DNA from: JBBEBE01 sp040882505
Lineage (GTDB): Bacteria; Bacteroidota; Rhodothermia; Balneolales; Balneolaceae
DNA length: 64,000 nt
Assembly: GCA_040882505.1 (NCBI GenBank)
Contig: JBBEBE010000005.1
Location: 124,001-188,000 of the forward strand
Direction of reading: 5' to 3'
Shown here: positions 41,890 through 51,291 of the stretch, piece after piece
Numbering within the stretch: position 1 is the stretch's first letter
Layout of the letters: each line of letters opens with the position of its first letter
The notes under the pieces: generated by a model
Databases searched by the model: none
Told to the model about the DNA's origin: nothing
What the model saw: only the letters and a program-made list of their open reading frames with translations
Made by a program: the position numbers and the translations under genes

Positions 41890-43212
41890 CTAGCGAATGA
41901 AATTCATCAACAGCGTCTCCAGGTACTCCTGCTTGCCGCTACGCATCTCCGGCTCGCCCTCGTTCGCCTTGTTGGCAATTTCCTTCAGGGTCAGATCGCC
42001 CCGCTCGAACCGCGCGCCGTCTCCCTTGTCAAAAGAGGCGTACCGCTCGTCCCTCATGGCAAGCAGAGGTGACTCTTCACGGATCCGGTCGGCAATAAGG
42101 AGTCCCCTTGCCAGGGTATCCATTCCCCCGATGTGAGCCAGAAAGAGATCCTCGATGTCGGTCGAGTTGCGACGCAGTTTGGCATCGAAGTTGAACCCGC
42201 CCGGCGCCAATCCGCCATGCTCGAGCAGAATGAGCATCGTTTTGACGGCGTCCATCAGATCGAGGGGAAAGTAGTCCGTATCCCACCCGTTCTGGGCATC
42301 CCCGCAGTTGGCATCGATACTGCCCAGCAGACCGTTCTGGGCGGCCAGTGTCAGATCATGCTCCAGGCTGTGGCCTGCCAGCGTTACATGGTTGGTCTCG
42401 ATATTGAGCTTGAAATCCCTGTCCAGCTCTTGTTCCCGCAGGAACCCGATCACGGTCGCAGCGTCGTAATCATATTGGTGCTTGGTCGGTTCCATGGGCT
42501 TGGGTTCGATCAGAAACGTGCCTTCAAACCCTGATTTTCGCCCGTAATCACGGACCATGCGCAGAAATTCCCCCAGGTGATCCTGCTCGCGTTTCATATC
42601 GGTATTGAGCAACGAGAGATACCCTTCGCGGCCTCCCCAAAAGACATAATTGGCCCCTCCGAGGGCGATGGTGGCGTCCAGGGCCGCTTTGACCTGTGCC
42701 GCCGCATGCGTGACCACCTGAAAATCGGGATTGGTCGCGGCTCCATTGGCGTAGCGCGGATGAGTAAACAGATTGGCCGTTCCCCAGAGAAGGTTCATGC
42801 CGGTCTCTTTCTGGTAGCTCTTGGCCAGATCGACCAGGGTCCGAAGCTGCGCTTCCGATTGGGCGGGCGTCTCGCCGGCCGGCGCCAGATCCCGGTCATG
42901 AAAACAGTAGAACGGAACCCCAAGCTTGGTAAAAAAATCGAAGGCGGCATCCATGCGTTCCCGTGCCTGATCCATCGGATCTGCGTGTCTCTCCCAAGGA
43001 AAATGACGGGTTCCGACGCCGAACGGATCGTCCAACCCGTTCACAAAGGAGTGCCACCAACAGACCGCGAACCGAAAATGTTCGCTCATCGGTTTTCCGG
43101 CGACCACACGATCGGGTTGGTAGTATTTGAAGGCGAGCGGGTTGTCGGAATCCGGCCCTTCAAACGGAACGGGATTTATCGTCGAGAAGTAGTCGCTGGT
43201 CCATCGGTTCAT
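41890..43212 (-). CDS. xylA: Xylose isomerase
   Basis: A 440-aa enzyme converting D-xylose to D-xylulose. Family motifs are all present: FAVCWWHSFVNGLDDPFG early, the active-site YCFHDRD, LLWGTANLFTHPRY, FWGGREGYLSLLNTD, and the metal-binding LIEPKPMEPTKHQYDYD, ending with FNFDAKLRRNSTD. It lies 61 bp downstream of xylB, forming a xylBA unit. Confidence 0.97.
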   Translation of the reverse strand: MNRWTSDYFSTINPVPFEGPDSDNPLAFKYYQPDRVVAGKPMSEHFRFAVCWWHSFVNGLDDPFGVGTRHFPWERHADPMDQARERMDAAFDFFTKLGVPFYCFHDRDLAPAGETPAQSEAQLRTLVDLAKSYQKETGMNLLWGTANLFTHPRYANGAATNPDFQVVTHAAAQVKAALDATIALGGANYVFWGGREGYLSLLNTDMKREQDHLGEFLRMVRDYGRKSGFEGTFLIEPKPMEPTKHQYDYDAATVIGFLREQELDRDFKLNIETNHVTLAGHSLEHDLTLAAQNGLLGSIDANCGDAQNGWDTDYFPLDLMDAVKTMLILLEHGGLAPGGFNFDAKLRRNSTDIEDLFLAHIGGMDTLARGLLIADRIREESPLLAMRDERYASFDKGDGARFERGDLTLKEIANKANEGEPEMRSGKQEYLETLLMNFIR

Positions 43213-43273
43213 GGGAATCTGCTTATTCTGTTCATTTCATGGAGCCGGAATGTCCATGCCGAGTCGGTGGAAA

Positions 43274-44782
43274 TTACACTTCGGAATGGATCTTCTGCCG
43301 AAGTGTTGCCTCCCAGTGGCTGTAGGCACGACGAATCGCCTTTGGATCTGTCTCGCTCTCCGGCAGGGAGACCATCGGGAGTCCTCTCGTCGTGAGATCG
43401 GCGAGTGTCCAAAGTCCGACGCCAACTGCGGCGCCCCGGGCTGCACCGACGGCTCCATCGGTATCGACAATCTCCAGCTCCACACCGGCAGCGTGTCGAA
43501 AGCTCTCCCGAAAGACCGGGCTCAAAAAGAGATTGGCGTGGGCTGCCCGTACGGTGGTGATCTCCAGCCCCATCTGCTGCATGATACGGCAGCCGTAGAC
43601 CATAGCGAAGGCGACCCCCTCCTGGGCCGCCCGGATCGTATGGGCAGGGGAGTGTCGTTGAAAGTCGAGCCCCAGTACCTGCCCGCCAGGACGGGCATTT
43701 TCGAGTACACGCTCGGAACCGTTGCCAAAAGGAAGCACCACCAAACCGTCACTGCCTGGCGCAACCGTAGCTGCCATCTGGTTCATCGAATCATAGGAGA
43801 CCGGACGAGACCACCCCATCTGACGCCGGAGCCAGGCGTATAGACTACCGGCTCCGTTGATGCAGAGCAGTACACCGTAGCGGGGTTGCTCCGGCTCGTG
43901 ATTGACATGAACAAAGGTGTTTACACGCGATCGACGATCGTATAGAGGTTGATCCGTAATTCCGTAGAGAACCCCCGATGTTCCGGCGGTGGCTGCGACC
44001 TCCCCCGGATCCATGGCTCCCAGGGCGAGAGCGTTGTTGGGTTGATCTCCCGCCCGGTAGGATACGGGGACGCCTGCAGGCAATCCCAGCTTGCCAGCCG
44101 CCTCCCGGGTCAGGCCACCTGGCGTTTCAAAAGACCCGGTTGCCGGCGGGATCATTCGCTCGGGAATTCCGTAATGGGTGAGCAGTCTCTGTGCCAACTT
44201 CTCCTCTTTTGCATTCCAGAGAGTTGCTTCGGAGAGCCCGCTCCGGGTGGTTCCGGCTTTGCCCGTCATTCGCCAGGCCAGATAATCTCCTGGAAGAAAG
44301 ACGCGGTCGATCTCGCGAAACCGGTCCGGCTCGTTCTCCCGTACCCAACGGAGTTTCGATGCCGTAAAGTTGCCGGGCGAGTTGAGCAGCTCCTTCAGGC
44401 AATAGTCTTCACCCAATTCCTGAAGGGCCTCCCGGCCGATATCCACAGCCCGACTGTCGCACCAGATGATGGCGGGTCGAACCGGTCGGCCACGTTTGTC
44501 GACGGCTACCAAACCATGCATCTGGTAAGCAATCCCGATCCCTTTCAGCTGTTGTGGCGATACCCCTTCTGTCGCTATCAGGGTTTGAACGACTCGAACG
44601 ACACCGTTCCACCAACGATCGGGATCCTGTTCGGCCCATCCCGGCTCGGGGGTATCGATTGGCATCTCCTCTCGCTCCGGATGGCTTGCACGAGCCAGTA
44701 CCTCTCCCGTTTCGGCGTCCATCCATGCTCCTTTGATAAACGAGCTTCCCACATCAATTCCCAGCAACGTCTCTTGTGCCAT
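43274..44782 (-). CDS. xylB: Xylulokinase
   Basis: A 502-aa FGGY kinase that phosphorylates D-xylulose. ATG 44782 is preceded by GGAG at proper spacing and starts MAQETLLGIDVGSSFIKG, the phosphate-binding N-terminus; a longer upstream frame is unrelated sequence. GWAEQDPDRWW, YRAGDQPNNALALGAMDPGEVAATAGTSGVLYG and LGLDFQRHSP are typical. Together with xylA it completes entry of xylose into the pentose phosphate pathway. No xylose transporter or regulator is adjacent. Confidence 0.95.
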   Translation of the reverse strand: MAQETLLGIDVGSSFIKGAWMDAETGEVLARASHPEREEMPIDTPEPGWAEQDPDRWWNGVVRVVQTLIATEGVSPQQLKGIGIAYQMHGLVAVDKRGRPVRPAIIWCDSRAVDIGREALQELGEDYCLKELLNSPGNFTASKLRWVRENEPDRFREIDRVFLPGDYLAWRMTGKAGTTRSGLSEATLWNAKEEKLAQRLLTHYGIPERMIPPATGSFETPGGLTREAAGKLGLPAGVPVSYRAGDQPNNALALGAMDPGEVAATAGTSGVLYGITDQPLYDRRSRVNTFVHVNHEPEQPRYGVLLCINGAGSLYAWLRRQMGWSRPVSYDSMNQMAATVAPGSDGLVVLPFGNGSERVLENARPGGQVLGLDFQRHSPAHTIRAAQEGVAFAMVYGCRIMQQMGLEITTVRAAHANLFLSPVFRESFRHAAGVELEIVDTDGAVGAARGAAVGVGLWTLADLTTRGLPMVSLPESETDPKAIRRAYSHWEATLRQKIHSEV

Positions 44783-44905
44783 CTTGATCTCCATTCGGTT
44801 TGGCCACAACTTACGTGACCGCCACCGGAAAATGAACTTTCTCCTCTTCACTCCTTTTCCTATCGTGATCTCAGCAGTCATCCGCAATTTGACAACCCTC
44901 GGCCA

Positions 44906-45766
44906 ATGAGCGCTCCGTCCAGTCTGACCATTTCCCGACTCGCAACTCGTCATCTGGACGAAGCCCGCCAGCTCTCGTTGGACGCGGGATGGAACCAGAC
45001 AAGGCGAGACTGGGAGCGCCTTCTGGATCTGGATCCGATGGGTTGCATCGGGGGGTTTTTGAATGGGGATCTCATCGGGACGGTGACTCTGGTCTCTCTG
45101 GGCGACCGGGTGGGCTGGATCGGCATGATGCTCGTGTCCCGATCCTGTCGGGGAAACGGATATGGTCGCAGACTTTTCCAGGAGGTGCTCAGAGAAGCCG
45201 ACAAGCGATCCCTTCAGATCGTGGGCCTCGATGCGACTCACTTGGGCCTTCCACTGTATCAAAGCGAGGGATTTCATGCCGTTACGACCCTGAGTCGCTG
45301 GAGCGGGTCGGTTCAACCAGAGACCCCGTCAACCCCGGATCTGCATTCCATCGAAAAGGAGTGGACGGAGCCCGTTGTCGCGTTGGATCATCAATTCAGT
45401 GGGGTCGATCGTCGATTTCTGATTCGAACGCTTCTCAATGAGGCGCACACAACCGGTGTGGTACTCGTGCGTGACGGAAGGGTTCGGGGATTTGCCATGA
45501 GCCGGCCCGGCGAACGATTCCGACATATCGGACCGGTCATGGCCGATTCCCCGGAACAGGCGAGCCTTCTGATTTCCGAACTCGGAAGACGCCATCCGGA
45601 CGAACCGGTACTTTTGGATCTTCCGGACAGACCCGACATGGACCGGCACCTGCTCCGACTTGGGTTACGCCCACAACGGCGCCTCACCCGAATGACCCGA
45701 CCCGATCCGGTGTCCATACTCGACTCGCCGAAACTACCGGTTATCGTCTCTTTTGAATGGGGCTGA
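44906..45766 (+). CDS. GNAT-family N-acetyltransferase, two-domain form
   Basis: A 286-aa protein. The first half is a GNAT fold with the acetyl-CoA loop RGNGYGRRLFQEVL, preceded by IGMMLVSRSC, and LYQSEGFH near its end. The second half (RDGRVRGFAMSRPGERFRHIGPVMA...) looks like a diverged second GNAT-type domain without an obvious cofactor loop. Substrate unknown. Divergent from xylB. Confidence 0.88.
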   Translation: MSAPSSLTISRLATRHLDEARQLSLDAGWNQTRRDWERLLDLDPMGCIGGFLNGDLIGTVTLVSLGDRVGWIGMMLVSRSCRGNGYGRRLFQEVLREADKRSLQIVGLDATHLGLPLYQSEGFHAVTTLSRWSGSVQPETPSTPDLHSIEKEWTEPVVALDHQFSGVDRRFLIRTLLNEAHTTGVVLVRDGRVRGFAMSRPGERFRHIGPVMADSPEQASLLISELGRRHPDEPVLLDLPDRPDMDRHLLRLGLRPQRRLTRMTRPDPVSILDSPKLPVIVSFEWG

Positions 45767-45807
45767 CTCCGGCAATGAAATCAATGCTCACAACGAACCC
45801 TATCTGA

Positions 45808-47523
45808 ATGAATACCGACGAATCGATTGTCGAACAGGAGCGACGTCAACTGGCCGATGCCAACCAACGCGGTCTTGCTGCGCGACTTCGTGTCTGGACA
45901 CGTTTGGCAGGTCCCGGTTGGCTCCAAAGCGCCTTGATGCTTGGGGGCGGCTCCCTCGCCGGCAGTCTCTATCTGGGTGTCCTCACCGGCGTTCAGATGA
46001 TCTGGCTGCAACCCGTCGCCATGGCGCTCACCGTTGTGATGTTCGGCGCACTCAGTTATGTGGTACTCACCAGTGACAAACCTCCCTTTCAGGCGATCAA
46101 CGAGGAGATCAACCCCGTCCTTGGTTGGTCCTGGGCCCTGGCCTCTCTGCTCTCCTGCATGGTCTGGGCGATGCCCCAGTACGCTCTGGCCAATGGCGTC
46201 CTGCAGCAAAACCTTGCCCCGGAGCTTCTCGGTCCCGGTGGCTTGCTGGGAGACGGTCTCTCCCGAATATTGATCACGCTCTCCATCTTCCTTCTGGTTA
46301 CCTCCATCACATGGCAATACAGCAAAAGCGGCCAAGCTGTACAGCTCTTTGAGAATGTCCTGAAAGTGATGATCTGGCTCATCGTTGCGTGTTTCATCGG
46401 CGTGGTGCTTCGACTGGCGACACTCCCGGGAGGGCTCGACTGGAGCAGCATTCTTCGGGGAACCCTTCCCGACCCGACCCTCTTTTTCCAACCGGCCGAT
46501 GCGTATCAGCCGTTGCTCGAGGCCATGTCGACCGATGCACGGACCTTCTGGAGCGACCTGATCGTACGAAAACAGCGGGAAGTGATGATTGCCGTGGCCG
46601 CAGCCGCCAGCGGAGTGAACGCCACGTTCCTTCTCGCATACTCCCTGCGGCGGCGTGGATGGGGAAAAGAGCATCGTGGGCTGGCCATTTTTGATTTGAG
46701 TACCGGAATGCTCATTCCGTTTGCCCTGGCAACCAGCTGCGTCATTATCGCCGGTGCCCACCAATTCCATGGGGTTGCCCAACCTGGTTTCATTGCCGAC
46801 ACAGAGACGGTCGACCAGCTTCTGGTACCTTCCGCAACCCACCAGCAGGAGTTCGTCTCCCTGCTGAACGAACGATCAACGGCGCTTGGCGAGCCGCTCG
46901 CTCCCGATGCAGACCCGTCCTCGCTCCGGATGTCTCTTCCGGAGGCCGACATCAGAATGGCCGCTACCCTGCTCACCCGGGACGCGTTCGATCTGGCGCG
47001 ATCTCTCGAACCCCTGACCGGAAGCCTCTTCGCCCGACTCATCTTCGGCTTGGGTGTCCTCGGTATGACTCTCTCCTCGATCATACTCCACATGTTGGTC
47101 TCCGGAATGGTCGTCTGCGAAATGACCGGAAAACCCCACACCGGATGGACTCTGCGATTGGGATCCCTGGCCGCTGCCACCGGTGCTCTCGGGCCTTTTC
47201 TTTGGCAGAAAGCTTCCTTCTGGCTGGCTATCCCCACATCCGTCTTTGCATTCATACTCCTGCCCAGTGCCTACTTCACGTTCTACCTGATGATGAACAA
47301 TCGAGACCTGATGGGACGCGAGCGACCGGAGGGACGACGACGCTGGATTCTGAACAGTGTCATGCTCTCCATTATCCTGCTCTTCATCATCGTGAGCGCC
47401 TATGTGATCTGGATCAACGCCGGAATGTGGGGCGTAGGAGTCACAATTCTCTTCCTTCTGGCCATCGTTTGGGGAGATCTCCATCGCAGGAAGTCTGCAG
47501 CAAAGCACGAGACTCCTTCGTGA
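45808..47523 (+). CDS. Nramp-like divalent metal or related transporter
   Basis: A 571-aa polytopic membrane protein with about 11 helices. The TM1 region reads GPGWLQSALMLGGGSLAGSLYLG, in the place where classic Nramp proteins have DPGN, and the TM6 region reads AAAASGVNATFLLAYSLRRR where MPH is expected. A long extracytoplasmic loop lies near residues 320-400. Relatives are annotated as divalent metal transporters, but the substituted motifs mean the substrate is doubtful. Followed by a terminator-like hairpin and uvrA. Confidence 0.75.
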   Translation: MNTDESIVEQERRQLADANQRGLAARLRVWTRLAGPGWLQSALMLGGGSLAGSLYLGVLTGVQMIWLQPVAMALTVVMFGALSYVVLTSDKPPFQAINEEINPVLGWSWALASLLSCMVWAMPQYALANGVLQQNLAPELLGPGGLLGDGLSRILITLSIFLLVTSITWQYSKSGQAVQLFENVLKVMIWLIVACFIGVVLRLATLPGGLDWSSILRGTLPDPTLFFQPADAYQPLLEAMSTDARTFWSDLIVRKQREVMIAVAAAASGVNATFLLAYSLRRRGWGKEHRGLAIFDLSTGMLIPFALATSCVIIAGAHQFHGVAQPGFIADTETVDQLLVPSATHQQEFVSLLNERSTALGEPLAPDADPSSLRMSLPEADIRMAATLLTRDAFDLARSLEPLTGSLFARLIFGLGVLGMTLSSIILHMLVSGMVVCEMTGKPHTGWTLRLGSLAAATGALGPFLWQKASFWLAIPTSVFAFILLPSAYFTFYLMMNNRDLMGRERPEGRRRWILNSVMLSIILLFIIVSAYVIWINAGMWGVGVTILFLLAIVWGDLHRRKSAAKHETPS

Positions 47524-47562
47524 GCCGTTTGCGGTTCGACCCGTCCATTGCCCCGCCGATCC

Positions 47563-47583
47563 ACCGGGTTGAACCGGTTTTTT
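47563..47583 (+). terminator. Short hairpin with T run before uvrA
   Basis: ACCGG (47563-47567) pairs with CCGGT (47574-47578) around GTTGAA, followed directly by a run of six T. The stem is only 5 bp, but form and place (after the transporter stop) fit a Rho-independent terminator. Confidence 0.5.
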
Positions 47584-47663
47584 GGAAGGTTTCGCGGTAC
47601 GATAAGCCCTCTTTTTTTCGTATATTTCCACGTTTCCGAGCCAACCCAGAATAGTGATTGCCG

Positions 47664-50495
47664 ATGAGTGAATCCAACCAGACCCGACACGATCCTGCCG
47701 AGCCGTCGCAGGCGAGCCTCGCTTCGGATCGGCCCATCGTTGTACGGGGTGCCCGGGTTCACAATTTGAAGAACATCGATGTCGAGATTCCCCGAAACCG
47801 AATGACCGTCATCACGGGAGTATCCGGATCCGGAAAATCGAGTCTCGCCTTTGACACCATCTATGCCGAAGGGCAGCGTCGATACGTCGAAAGTCTCTCC
47901 AGTTATGCCCGTCAGTTTCTGGAGCGCATGGACAAACCGGATGTCGACTTCATGCAGGGGATCTCTCCGGCCATGGCGATCCAGCAGAAGAACAGCTCGT
48001 CCAATCCGCGATCCACCGTGGGAACCTCCACCGAGATCTACGACTACATTCGACTGCTCTTTGCCAGGATTGGGACCACCTTTTCTCCGAAAAGCGGAAA
48101 ACCGGTTCGAAAAGATACCTCTACCTCCATCATCCGGGAACTTCTGGAGGAATTTGACGACGGTACCAAGTGCATGATCCTCTTTGCCCCTCCGGAAGCG
48201 GAAAAAAAGATCGGAGACGCTGTTCTGGATCTTCTGCTTGAAAAGGGATACACACGGTTGGTTCACCGAAAAGAGGAGACGCTCATCGATTTGACACGGG
48301 ATCGCCCCGAGGGCGGCTCCCTCAAGAGCGACGATTGGAGGGTCCTGGTCGACCGCTTGGTACTCAAAGAGGAAGATGGAGCCCGGACACGATTGGCCGA
48401 ATCGATCGAGATGGCCCTGCTCCAAGGAAAGGGTCGATGCAGCGTCAAAATACGAAAAGGGCCGGAACGCCACTTCAGCGAACGGTTCGAACGGGACGGT
48501 ATGGAGTTTCTGGAGCCGACCCCGCAGATGTTCTCCTTCAACAATCCTTATGGAGCGTGTGGAACCTGTGAAGGATTCGGAAAGGTCTCGGGAATCGATG
48601 AAGGAAAGGTCATTCCCGACCCGGAACTCTCGATACGGGAAGGGGCCATCGCTCCATTCAACTCTCCAAAATTCAGCCGACACCACAAAGATCTGATCAA
48701 AGTTGCGGCCCGCTACAGTCTGCCGATCGACACCCCTTATCAGGATCTTCCAAATGAGGTGGTCAAGATCATCTGGGACGGAAAAGAGGAGTATATCGGG
48801 GTGAACCGATTCTTCAAGGAGACTCGAGACCAGTTCTACAAAGTACACATGCGGGTCTTCCATGCCCGCTATCGGGGCTACAGTCGCTGCCCGGAGTGTG
48901 AAGGGTATCGTGTTCGCAAAGAGGCTCTCTACGTCACCATTCAGGGGCTGCATATCGGAGAGGTGACGGAGATGACCATCGGCCACGCGCGCCCGTGGTT
49001 TGAAGAACTGGAGTTGAGCCCGTTTCAAGAGGAGGTCGCCGGTCAGATTCTCTACGAAATTCGTAAACGGCTTCGGTTTCTGGATGAAGTCGGCCTCGAT
49101 TATTTGACACTGGATCGCCTAACCAACACGTTGAGCGGGGGAGAGTCTCAGCGAATAAGCCTGGCCAACTCCCTGGGAAGCTCGCTCATCGGATCGCTCT
49201 ATGTATTGGACGAACCGACGATCGGTCTTCACCCCCGAGACAATGACCGATTGATCCGCATCCTGGAGTCATTGCGAAACATCGGGAATACGGTGCTTGT
49301 GGTTGAACACGACCCGGAGATGATGGCCGCAGCCGACCATATACTGGACATGGGACCGTTTGCCGGTACCTGGGGTGGAGAGGTGGTATTCTCCGGAACC
49401 TATGAGGAGCTGCAGTCTGCCGATACGCTCACCGGAAAGTATTTGAGTGGACGGATGGAGATTCCCATCCCCGCGAAGCGTCGGAACGGGAATGGAACCG
49501 AGCTTCGTGTCGAAGGAGCGTGTGAGCACAATCTGAAGAGCCTCGATATATCGTTCCCGCTTGGCAAATTGGTCTGCGTAACCGGAGTGAGTGGATCGGG
49601 AAAATCGACTCTTGTCCACGACACACTTTATGCAGCCATTCAGAAGGAGCTGGGTAGCTGGAATGAAAAGGTGGGCCGCCATCGTCGCCTCAAAGGTATC
49701 CATCATGTCAAGGCGGTCGAAATGGTCGATCAGTCGCCCATTGGCCGCTCGTCCAGGTCCAATCCGGCTACGTACACCAAAGCGTTCGACGGGATCCGGA
49801 ATCTCTTTGCCTCCACTCGACAAGCCAACATCATGGGATTCTCCCCCGGTCACTTCTCGTTCAATGTGCAGGGTGGGCGGTGCGAGCAGTGCGAAGGGGA
49901 AGGGATTCAGAAGATTGAAATGCAGTTCATGGCCGACATTGAACTGGTCTGCGACACCTGTCATGGAAAACGGTACCGCAAGGAGATTCTCTCCGTCAAG
50001 TTTCAGGGACAATCGATCCATGACGTACTGGAGATGTCGGTATCCGATGCCATCCGCTTTTTTGAAGAGGAGCCCGCCATCTCCGGACGGCTGCAACCAC
50101 TCGAAGATGTCGGTCTTGGCTATCTGCGTCTGGGACAGAGCGCCACAACACTCTCCGGAGGCGAAGCACAACGGGTCAAACTGGCTCGTTTCCTCTCGCG
50201 GAAAAACAGTGAACACACGCTCTACTTCTTTGACGAACCGACAACCGGTCTTCACTTCGAGGATATCAACCGACTGCTTCGTTCATTCAACGAGCTGGTT
50301 GACCAAGGACACTCGGTCATTATCATCGAGCACAACCTGGACGTCATCAAGTCTGCCGACTGGATTATCGATATCGGACCCGAAGGAGGATTTGCAGGGG
50401 GGCAATTGGTCGCAGAGGGAACCCCCGAGCAGATTGCAAGCGTTGCCGATAGCCACACGGGTCAATATATTGCACCATTGCTGACCGAACATTGA
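47664..50495 (+). CDS. uvrA: Excinuclease ABC subunit A
   Basis: A 943-aa ATPase that recognises bulky DNA damage with UvrB. Two ABC modules are complete: GVSGSGKSSLAFDTIYAEGQ and GVSGSGKSTLVHDTL Walker A motifs, LSGGESQRISLA and LSGGEAQRVKLA signature motifs, and YVLDEPTIGLHP and YFFDEPTTGLHF Walker B motifs. Zinc-finger cysteine pairs are visible (CGTCEGFG with CPECEGYR; CEQCEGEG with CDTCHGKRY). ATG 47664 is preferred over TTG 47658. Confidence 0.98.
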   Translation: MSESNQTRHDPAEPSQASLASDRPIVVRGARVHNLKNIDVEIPRNRMTVITGVSGSGKSSLAFDTIYAEGQRRYVESLSSYARQFLERMDKPDVDFMQGISPAMAIQQKNSSSNPRSTVGTSTEIYDYIRLLFARIGTTFSPKSGKPVRKDTSTSIIRELLEEFDDGTKCMILFAPPEAEKKIGDAVLDLLLEKGYTRLVHRKEETLIDLTRDRPEGGSLKSDDWRVLVDRLVLKEEDGARTRLAESIEMALLQGKGRCSVKIRKGPERHFSERFERDGMEFLEPTPQMFSFNNPYGACGTCEGFGKVSGIDEGKVIPDPELSIREGAIAPFNSPKFSRHHKDLIKVAARYSLPIDTPYQDLPNEVVKIIWDGKEEYIGVNRFFKETRDQFYKVHMRVFHARYRGYSRCPECEGYRVRKEALYVTIQGLHIGEVTEMTIGHARPWFEELELSPFQEEVAGQILYEIRKRLRFLDEVGLDYLTLDRLTNTLSGGESQRISLANSLGSSLIGSLYVLDEPTIGLHPRDNDRLIRILESLRNIGNTVLVVEHDPEMMAAADHILDMGPFAGTWGGEVVFSGTYEELQSADTLTGKYLSGRMEIPIPAKRRNGNGTELRVEGACEHNLKSLDISFPLGKLVCVTGVSGSGKSTLVHDTLYAAIQKELGSWNEKVGRHRRLKGIHHVKAVEMVDQSPIGRSSRSNPATYTKAFDGIRNLFASTRQANIMGFSPGHFSFNVQGGRCEQCEGEGIQKIEMQFMADIELVCDTCHGKRYRKEILSVKFQGQSIHDVLEMSVSDAIRFFEEEPAISGRLQPLEDVGLGYLRLGQSATTLSGGEAQRVKLARFLSRKNSEHTLYFFDEPTTGLHFEDINRLLRSFNELVDQGHSVIIIEHNLDVIKSADWIIDIGPEGGFAGGQLVAEGTPEQIASVADSHTGQYIAPLLTEH

Positions 50496-50565
50496 ATCAC
50501 ACCGGCGGGCCCACCTGCGACCCGCCAGAATCCGAACCGAATCGTCCGTCCGGCGGGCACGTCTC

Positions 50566-51240
50566 ATGGAGTTTTTCACAAACTGGACAACCGAATCTCC
50601 GGAGCTGATCCTGAGCGCGCTCGGACTGCTGGCAGCCAGCTTCTCCTCTCTCTTCTCGGTGGCGAATCCTCCCGCCATGATGCCGGTGTTTCTTTCGCTT
50701 ACAACGGACTATAGCGATCGGGAACGGATTACCACAGCAAAGTGGACCACCTTCTATGCGTTTGCCGTACTGACGGTCTTCCTCTATGCAGGAACGGCGA
50801 TCCTGAGCTTCTTCGGAATCAGCTTGTCGGGGATCCGGATCGCCGGCGGCCTCATTATCATGCGCACTGCGTTCTCAATGCTGAATCCAGAGAAAGCGGG
50901 AAAAAAATTGAGTCCCGAAGACGAAGAAGCGGCCCTGAAAAAAGACGACATCACCTTCAGTCCGTTGGCCATGCCGATGCTCTCCGGACCCGGTAGCATT
51001 GCCGTCGTCATCGGCTTTGCCTCGCAGGCAACCGGATTTATGGACTATCTGGTTCACTCTGTCTCGATTACACTTGTTGTCGGAATTGCGTATCTGATCC
51101 TTCGAATCTCTCCCGCCACCATGAAAACCATCGGGACGACCGGGATGAATGTACTCACCCGAATGATGGGGTTCATCGCCCTGGCCATCAGTGTTCAATT
51201 TATCCTGAGCGGAATTCACCTCTTCTTCGATTTGGGATAG
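50566..51240 (+). CDS. MarC-family integral membrane protein
   Basis: A 224-aa protein with about six membrane helices. SLFSVANPPAMMPVFLSLT and SGIRIAGGLIIMRTAFSML are the two repeated halves of the family; the second half has FSPLAMPMLSGPGSIAVVIGFA. MarC proteins have no settled function; old links to antibiotic resistance were not upheld. A GGCGGG/CCCGCC pair lies between uvrA and this gene. Confidence 0.92.
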   Translation: MEFFTNWTTESPELILSALGLLAASFSSLFSVANPPAMMPVFLSLTTDYSDRERITTAKWTTFYAFAVLTVFLYAGTAILSFFGISLSGIRIAGGLIIMRTAFSMLNPEKAGKKLSPEDEEAALKKDDITFSPLAMPMLSGPGSIAVVIGFASQATGFMDYLVHSVSITLVVGIAYLILRISPATMKTIGTTGMNVLTRMMGFIALAISVQFILSGIHLFFDLG

Positions 51241-51291
51241 CCCCCGGACGTTCTTGTATCTAAGGGCGGGAATTGATTTATTGAATCCGTT

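Noticed and set aside
44783..45316. N-terminal extension of xylB by 178 codons
   Set aside because: No kinase similarity upstream of MAQETLLGIDVGSS, and ATG 44782 has a good Shine-Dalgarno; the extension also overlaps the divergent GNAT gene.
47400..49028. 542-aa minus-strand frame over the transporter and uvrA
   Set aside because: Antisense of the certain uvrA gene.
50504..50526. GGCGGG/CCCGCC hairpin after uvrA
   Set aside because: Six-bp stem with an 11-nt loop and no T run; not strong enough to list as a terminator.
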